NCBI RefSeq assembly: GCF_016862755.1
Contig: NZ_BONO01000002.1
Location: 124,001-188,000, forward strand
Length of the DNA stretch: 64,000 nucleotides
Reading direction: 5' to 3'
From: Cellulomonas pakistanensis
GTDB taxonomy: Bacteria > Actinomycetota > Actinomycetes > Actinomycetales > Cellulomonadaceae
The notes beneath the pieces were generated by a model that worked only from the letters and a program-made list of their open reading frames with translations, did no database searches and had not been told where the DNA came from. Positions 61,381-64,000 of this stretch are shown piece after piece. Positions within the stretch are counted from its first letter, which is position 1. The number at the start of each line of letters is the position of its first letter. The position numbers and the translations under genes were made by a program.

Positions 61381-62509
61381 GGCGGGCCTCCTCGGGGTCG
61401 GCGGGGGCGGCGGGCTCGGAGGCGGAGGCACCGCGGTCGGAGACGACGGGGTCGGAGGCGACGGTGTCCGAGGCGACGGGGTCTGCAGCCGCGTCGGGGC
61501 CGGCCGCCGAGCCGCCGTCGAGCACCGCCGCGACCTGCAGCAGCCCGAGCACCGCCTCCCGCATCGCCGGCGGGTCCGCGACGAGCACGGCGTCGCCGTA
61601 CCCGGCGACCTCCTCCGCGAGCTCCCACGTCGCGCGGTACGCCACCCGGACCAGGTCACGGTCGGCCACGGCCGCGCGCAGCACCGGCGACGCGTCGGCG
61701 GGCAGCTCCGCCGGCACGCCGCGGGCGCGGAGCGCCTCGGCGCGCTCGGGCTTGAGCGCCAGCACCGCCGTGCGCTCCTCCGCGACGTCCCACGACCGCA
61801 GCGCCGATTCCGTCTGCTCGGGCGTCGGCGCCGGGAACGCGCCGGCCGCGCCGACGGCCTTGACCTTGCCCTCGATCCGGCTGAGCCGGAACGACCGCGT
61901 GCCGCCGCGGTCGACGTCGAAGCCCACCAGGAACCAGCCGCCGCGCCTGGCGACCAGCCGCCACGGCTCGACGAGGCGCTCGCGCACCTCCCCCGTGCTC
62001 GCCGCGCGGTACGTGAACCGCACCCGCTGCCGCGCCTGCACCGCGTCGAGCAGCGGCGGGAAGGCGTCGCCGCCCGCCCGGACCCGAGGCGCCAGCCCGG
62101 CCGCCAGGTCGCTCGACCCCGCGCCCGCGCCGACCGCACGCAGCTTCGTCAGCGCGCGCGACGTGTCCGCCCGCACCGAGCGGTCCTGCCAGAACTCCGC
62201 CGCCAGCGACAGCGCGCCGAGCTCGGCCGAGGTCAGCTCCAGCGGCGGCAGCGCGTAGGCGTCCTGGTCGATCCGGTACCCGATGTCGTCCCCGTGGCCG
62301 GCGGACGTCACCGTCGCCACCGGGATGCCGAGGTCGCGCAGCGTGTCCTTGTCGCGCTCGAACATCCGCTCGAACGACTCGTCGGACGGCGCGTCGCCGT
62401 AGCCCGCGACGGTGCGGCGGATCTGCTCCTTCGTCATCCGGCCCGGCGTGTGCACCAGGGCGATGACGAGGTTGAGCAGCCGCTCGGCGGGATGGATCTG
62501 TTCGGGCAT
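61373..62509 (-). CDS. pafB: PafB WYL-domain regulator
   Basis: A 378-residue protein with an N-terminal winged helix (PAERLLNLVIALVHTPGRMT) and a WYL domain (about 180-250, with WRLVARRGGWFLVGFDVDRG). It partners PafC in the PafBC activator, which controls LexA-independent DNA-damage genes in mycobacteria. The C-terminus is a low-complexity Ser/Ala/Asp tail. The ATG at 62509 is preceded by TACGGT at 8 nt. Confidence 0.93.
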   Translation of the reverse strand: MPEQIHPAERLLNLVIALVHTPGRMTKEQIRRTVAGYGDAPSDESFERMFERDKDTLRDLGIPVATVTSAGHGDDIGYRIDQDAYALPPLELTSAELGALSLAAEFWQDRSVRADTSRALTKLRAVGAGAGSSDLAAGLAPRVRAGGDAFPPLLDAVQARQRVRFTYRAASTGEVRERLVEPWRLVARRGGWFLVGFDVDRGGTRSFRLSRIEGKVKAVGAAGAFPAPTPEQTESALRSWDVAEERTAVLALKPERAEALRARGVPAELPADASPVLRAAVADRDLVRVAYRATWELAEEVAGYGDAVLVADPPAMREAVLGLLQVAAVLDGGSAAGPDAAADPVASDTVASDPVVSDRGASASEPAAPADPEEARRG

Positions 62510-62517
62510 CGGGGACA

Positions 62518-62523
62518 ACCGTA
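62518..62523 (-). promoter_or_regulatory. Leaderless -10 element of pafB (TACGGT)
   Basis: TACGGT on the minus strand is 8 nt before the pafB ATG at 62509. Confidence 0.5.
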
Positions 62524-62531
62524 GTGGCCGG

Positions 62532-62537
62532 TAGCGT
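62532..62537 (+). promoter_or_regulatory. Leaderless -10 element of the DUF3866 gene (TAGCGT)
   Basis: TAGCGT is 6 nt before the GTG at 62544. The two start codons of this divergent pair are only 34 nt apart. Confidence 0.55.
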
Positions 62538-62543
62538 GGTCCG

Positions 62544-63857
62544 GTGATCACATGGCGCTCGGGCACGGTGGAGCAGGTCGGACGGTCGTGGCCCGGGGCC
62601 CAGGAGCTGACCGTCGTCGTCGCCGACGGCGTGTCCGGACCCGACCCCGTCACCGTGAGGGCGCTCGCGTACCCGGGGCTCGTCGGGGACCTCCGGGTCG
62701 GCGACGAGGTGCTGCTCAACGTCTCCGCGCTCGCCCGGGGTCTCGGCACCGGCGGGTACGCCCTCGTCGTCGCGCCCGCGTCGCCCGACCGGCTGCCCGC
62801 CGACCCGCCGGCTGGGCCCGGCCACCTGGTCAAGGCCCGGTACACCCCGCTGCAGACGATGGTCCTCGGTGTCGACGACCAGGAGTCGCCGCACCACGAC
62901 GTCCTCCGGGACGCCGACGACCTCGCGGGCCTTCCCGTCGTCGTCGCCGACCTGCACTCGGCGCTGCCCGCCGTCGTCGCCGGGATCCGGTACGCCGACG
63001 CCCTGCTGTCCACCGCCGGCTCCGGCGTCCCCCCGCTGCGCGTCGCGTACGTGATGACCGACGGCGGCGCGCTGCCCGCCTGGTTCTCGATGGCGGTCGC
63101 CGGCCTGCGCGACGCCGGGTGGATCGAGGCGTGCCTCACCGCCGGGCAGGCGTTCGGCGGCGACCACGAGGCCGTCACCCTGCACACCGCCCTGCTCGCC
63201 GCGCGGCACGTCGTCGGGGCGGACGTCGTCGTCGTCGCCCAGGGGCCGGGCAACCTCGGCACCGGCACGCGGTGGGGGTTCTCCGGCGTCGCGGCCGGCG
63301 AGGCCGTCAACGCCGCGGCCGTGCTCGGCGGGCGGCCCGTCGCGTCGCTGCGGGTGTCGGGCGCCGACGCGCGCGAGCGGCACCTCGGCGTGTCGCACCA
63401 CTCGCTGACCGCGTTCGGGCGCGTGGCCCTCGCGCCGGCGGACGTCGTCGTGCCGGTGTTCGACCCGGCGCCCGTGCTCGTCGGGGGTGGCGTCGGTGGA
63501 CCCGCCGGCGGTGCTGTCGCGGCGTCCGGAGGGGCGGGCGGCGGCGCGCGCACCTCGTCCGCGGCGGCGACGGACGACCCGCAGCCCGGTCTGCAGGTGC
63601 CCGACCCCGAGGCGCACCTCGACGCGCACCTCGCCGCCGTCGGGCGGCGCGTGGCCCAGCAGGCCCGGTCGCTCGGCGAGCCCGCGGGCCGGCACCGGCT
63701 CGTCGAGGTGGCCGCCGGCGCCGAGCTCATGACGGCGCTCGGCGGGTCGCCCGTACGCCTGTCGACCATGGGCCGCGGGCTGGCGAAGGACCCGGCGGCG
63801 TTCCTCGCCGCGGCGGCCGCCGGCGTGCACGCGGCCCGGCTGGCGCGGGGGGCCTGA
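62544..63857 (+). CDS. DUF3866 family protein
   Basis: A 437-residue protein conserved beside pafB in actinobacteria. HLVKARYTPLQTMVLGVDDQ and VVAQGPGNLGTGTRWGFSG are its conserved stretches. A Gly/Ala/Thr insert (about 313-345) is likely a linker. Function unknown; position suggests a link with the Pup-proteasome/PafBC locus that is expected to lie beyond the window. The stop codon opens a tandem repeat. Confidence 0.88.
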   Translation: MITWRSGTVEQVGRSWPGAQELTVVVADGVSGPDPVTVRALAYPGLVGDLRVGDEVLLNVSALARGLGTGGYALVVAPASPDRLPADPPAGPGHLVKARYTPLQTMVLGVDDQESPHHDVLRDADDLAGLPVVVADLHSALPAVVAGIRYADALLSTAGSGVPPLRVAYVMTDGGALPAWFSMAVAGLRDAGWIEACLTAGQAFGGDHEAVTLHTALLAARHVVGADVVVVAQGPGNLGTGTRWGFSGVAAGEAVNAAAVLGGRPVASLRVSGADARERHLGVSHHSLTAFGRVALAPADVVVPVFDPAPVLVGGGVGGPAGGAVAASGGAGGGARTSSAAATDDPQPGLQVPDPEAHLDAHLAAVGRRVAQQARSLGEPAGRHRLVEVAAGAELMTALGGSPVRLSTMGRGLAKDPAAFLAAAAAGVHAARLARGA

Positions 63858-63998
63858 AGCGGCTCGCGCGCGGCGGCCTGACCGGCCCGCGCGCGGCGAC
63901 CTGAGGCGGCTCGCGTGCGGCGCTTGGGGCGGCTCGCGCGCGGCGGCCTGACCGGTCCGCGCGCGGCGACCTGAGGCGGCTCGCGCACGGCGGCCTGA
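63855..63998. repeat. 23-24-bp tandem array starting at the DUF3866 stop codon
   Basis: Units begin at 63855, 63879, 63902, 63925, 63949, 63972 and 63996, alternating between TGAGGCGGCTCGCG and TGACCGGCCCGCGC types. The first TGA is the stop of the upstream gene. The array runs to the window's end. Confidence 0.85.
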
Positions 63999-64000
63999 CA

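Overview
The window is about 75% GC, with dense, mostly overlapping genes, frequent GTG starts and actinobacterial marker genes: rbpA, pafB/pafC, an actinobacterial tatA-tatC-helY order, a DUF3866 gene and a GPP34 gene. The gene set and its order suggest a Micrococcales actinobacterium, probably Cellulomonas or a close relative. The genus is inferred. No rRNA, tRNA, CRISPR array, phage or insertion sequence was seen.

Layout. 34-699 encodes a PAS-ANTAR protein. 1142-4875 is a four-gene cassette (UbiA prenyltransferase, type III polyketide synthase, ICMT-like methyltransferase, FAD oxidoreductase) that probably makes a modified phenolic lipid. 4905-8616 holds a diguanylate cyclase, a hydrolase, a DinB-like protein and a methyltransferase. 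8741-11194 is a secreted GH43 glycosidase. 11906-16082 is an iron-siderophore ABC uptake operon with a fused double permease and an IdeR/DtxR-type box at its promoter. 16225-25537 carries an SQR-like oxidoreductase, a glutathione peroxidase, a GPP34 protein, a fused full-length ABC exporter and several small enzymes. 25624-29743 is a heterodimeric ABC exporter operon.

29845-35872 is a six-gene, translationally coupled stressosome operon (rsbR-rsbS-rsbT, an ATPase/PP2C fusion, a hybrid histidine kinase, and a REC-GAF-PP2C output). No sigma factor lies beside it. 36174-49070 is a mixed accessory and housekeeping stretch: phosphotransferase, cupin, paired SMR exporters, UvrA2, epoxide hydrolase, a PQQ-repeat membrane protein, a DUF2975/Xre pair, SDR, RibD-like reductase and carboxylate-amine ligase.

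49363-63857 is a conserved actinobacterial block: rbpA, polyprenol-phosphate mannose synthase, lnt, amidohydrolase, helY, diacylglycerol-kinase-like, tatC, tatA, pafC, pafB and a divergent DUF3866 gene. It covers lipoprotein acylation and mannosylation, twin-arginine export, transcription and the DNA-damage response.

Two patterns cut across the window. Many start codons sit 6-8 nt after a TANNNT hexamer, as expected for leaderless transcripts. Short GC-rich tandem arrays begin at or shortly after the stop codons of several genes. Two long, related perfect inverted repeats sit in divergent intergenic gaps.
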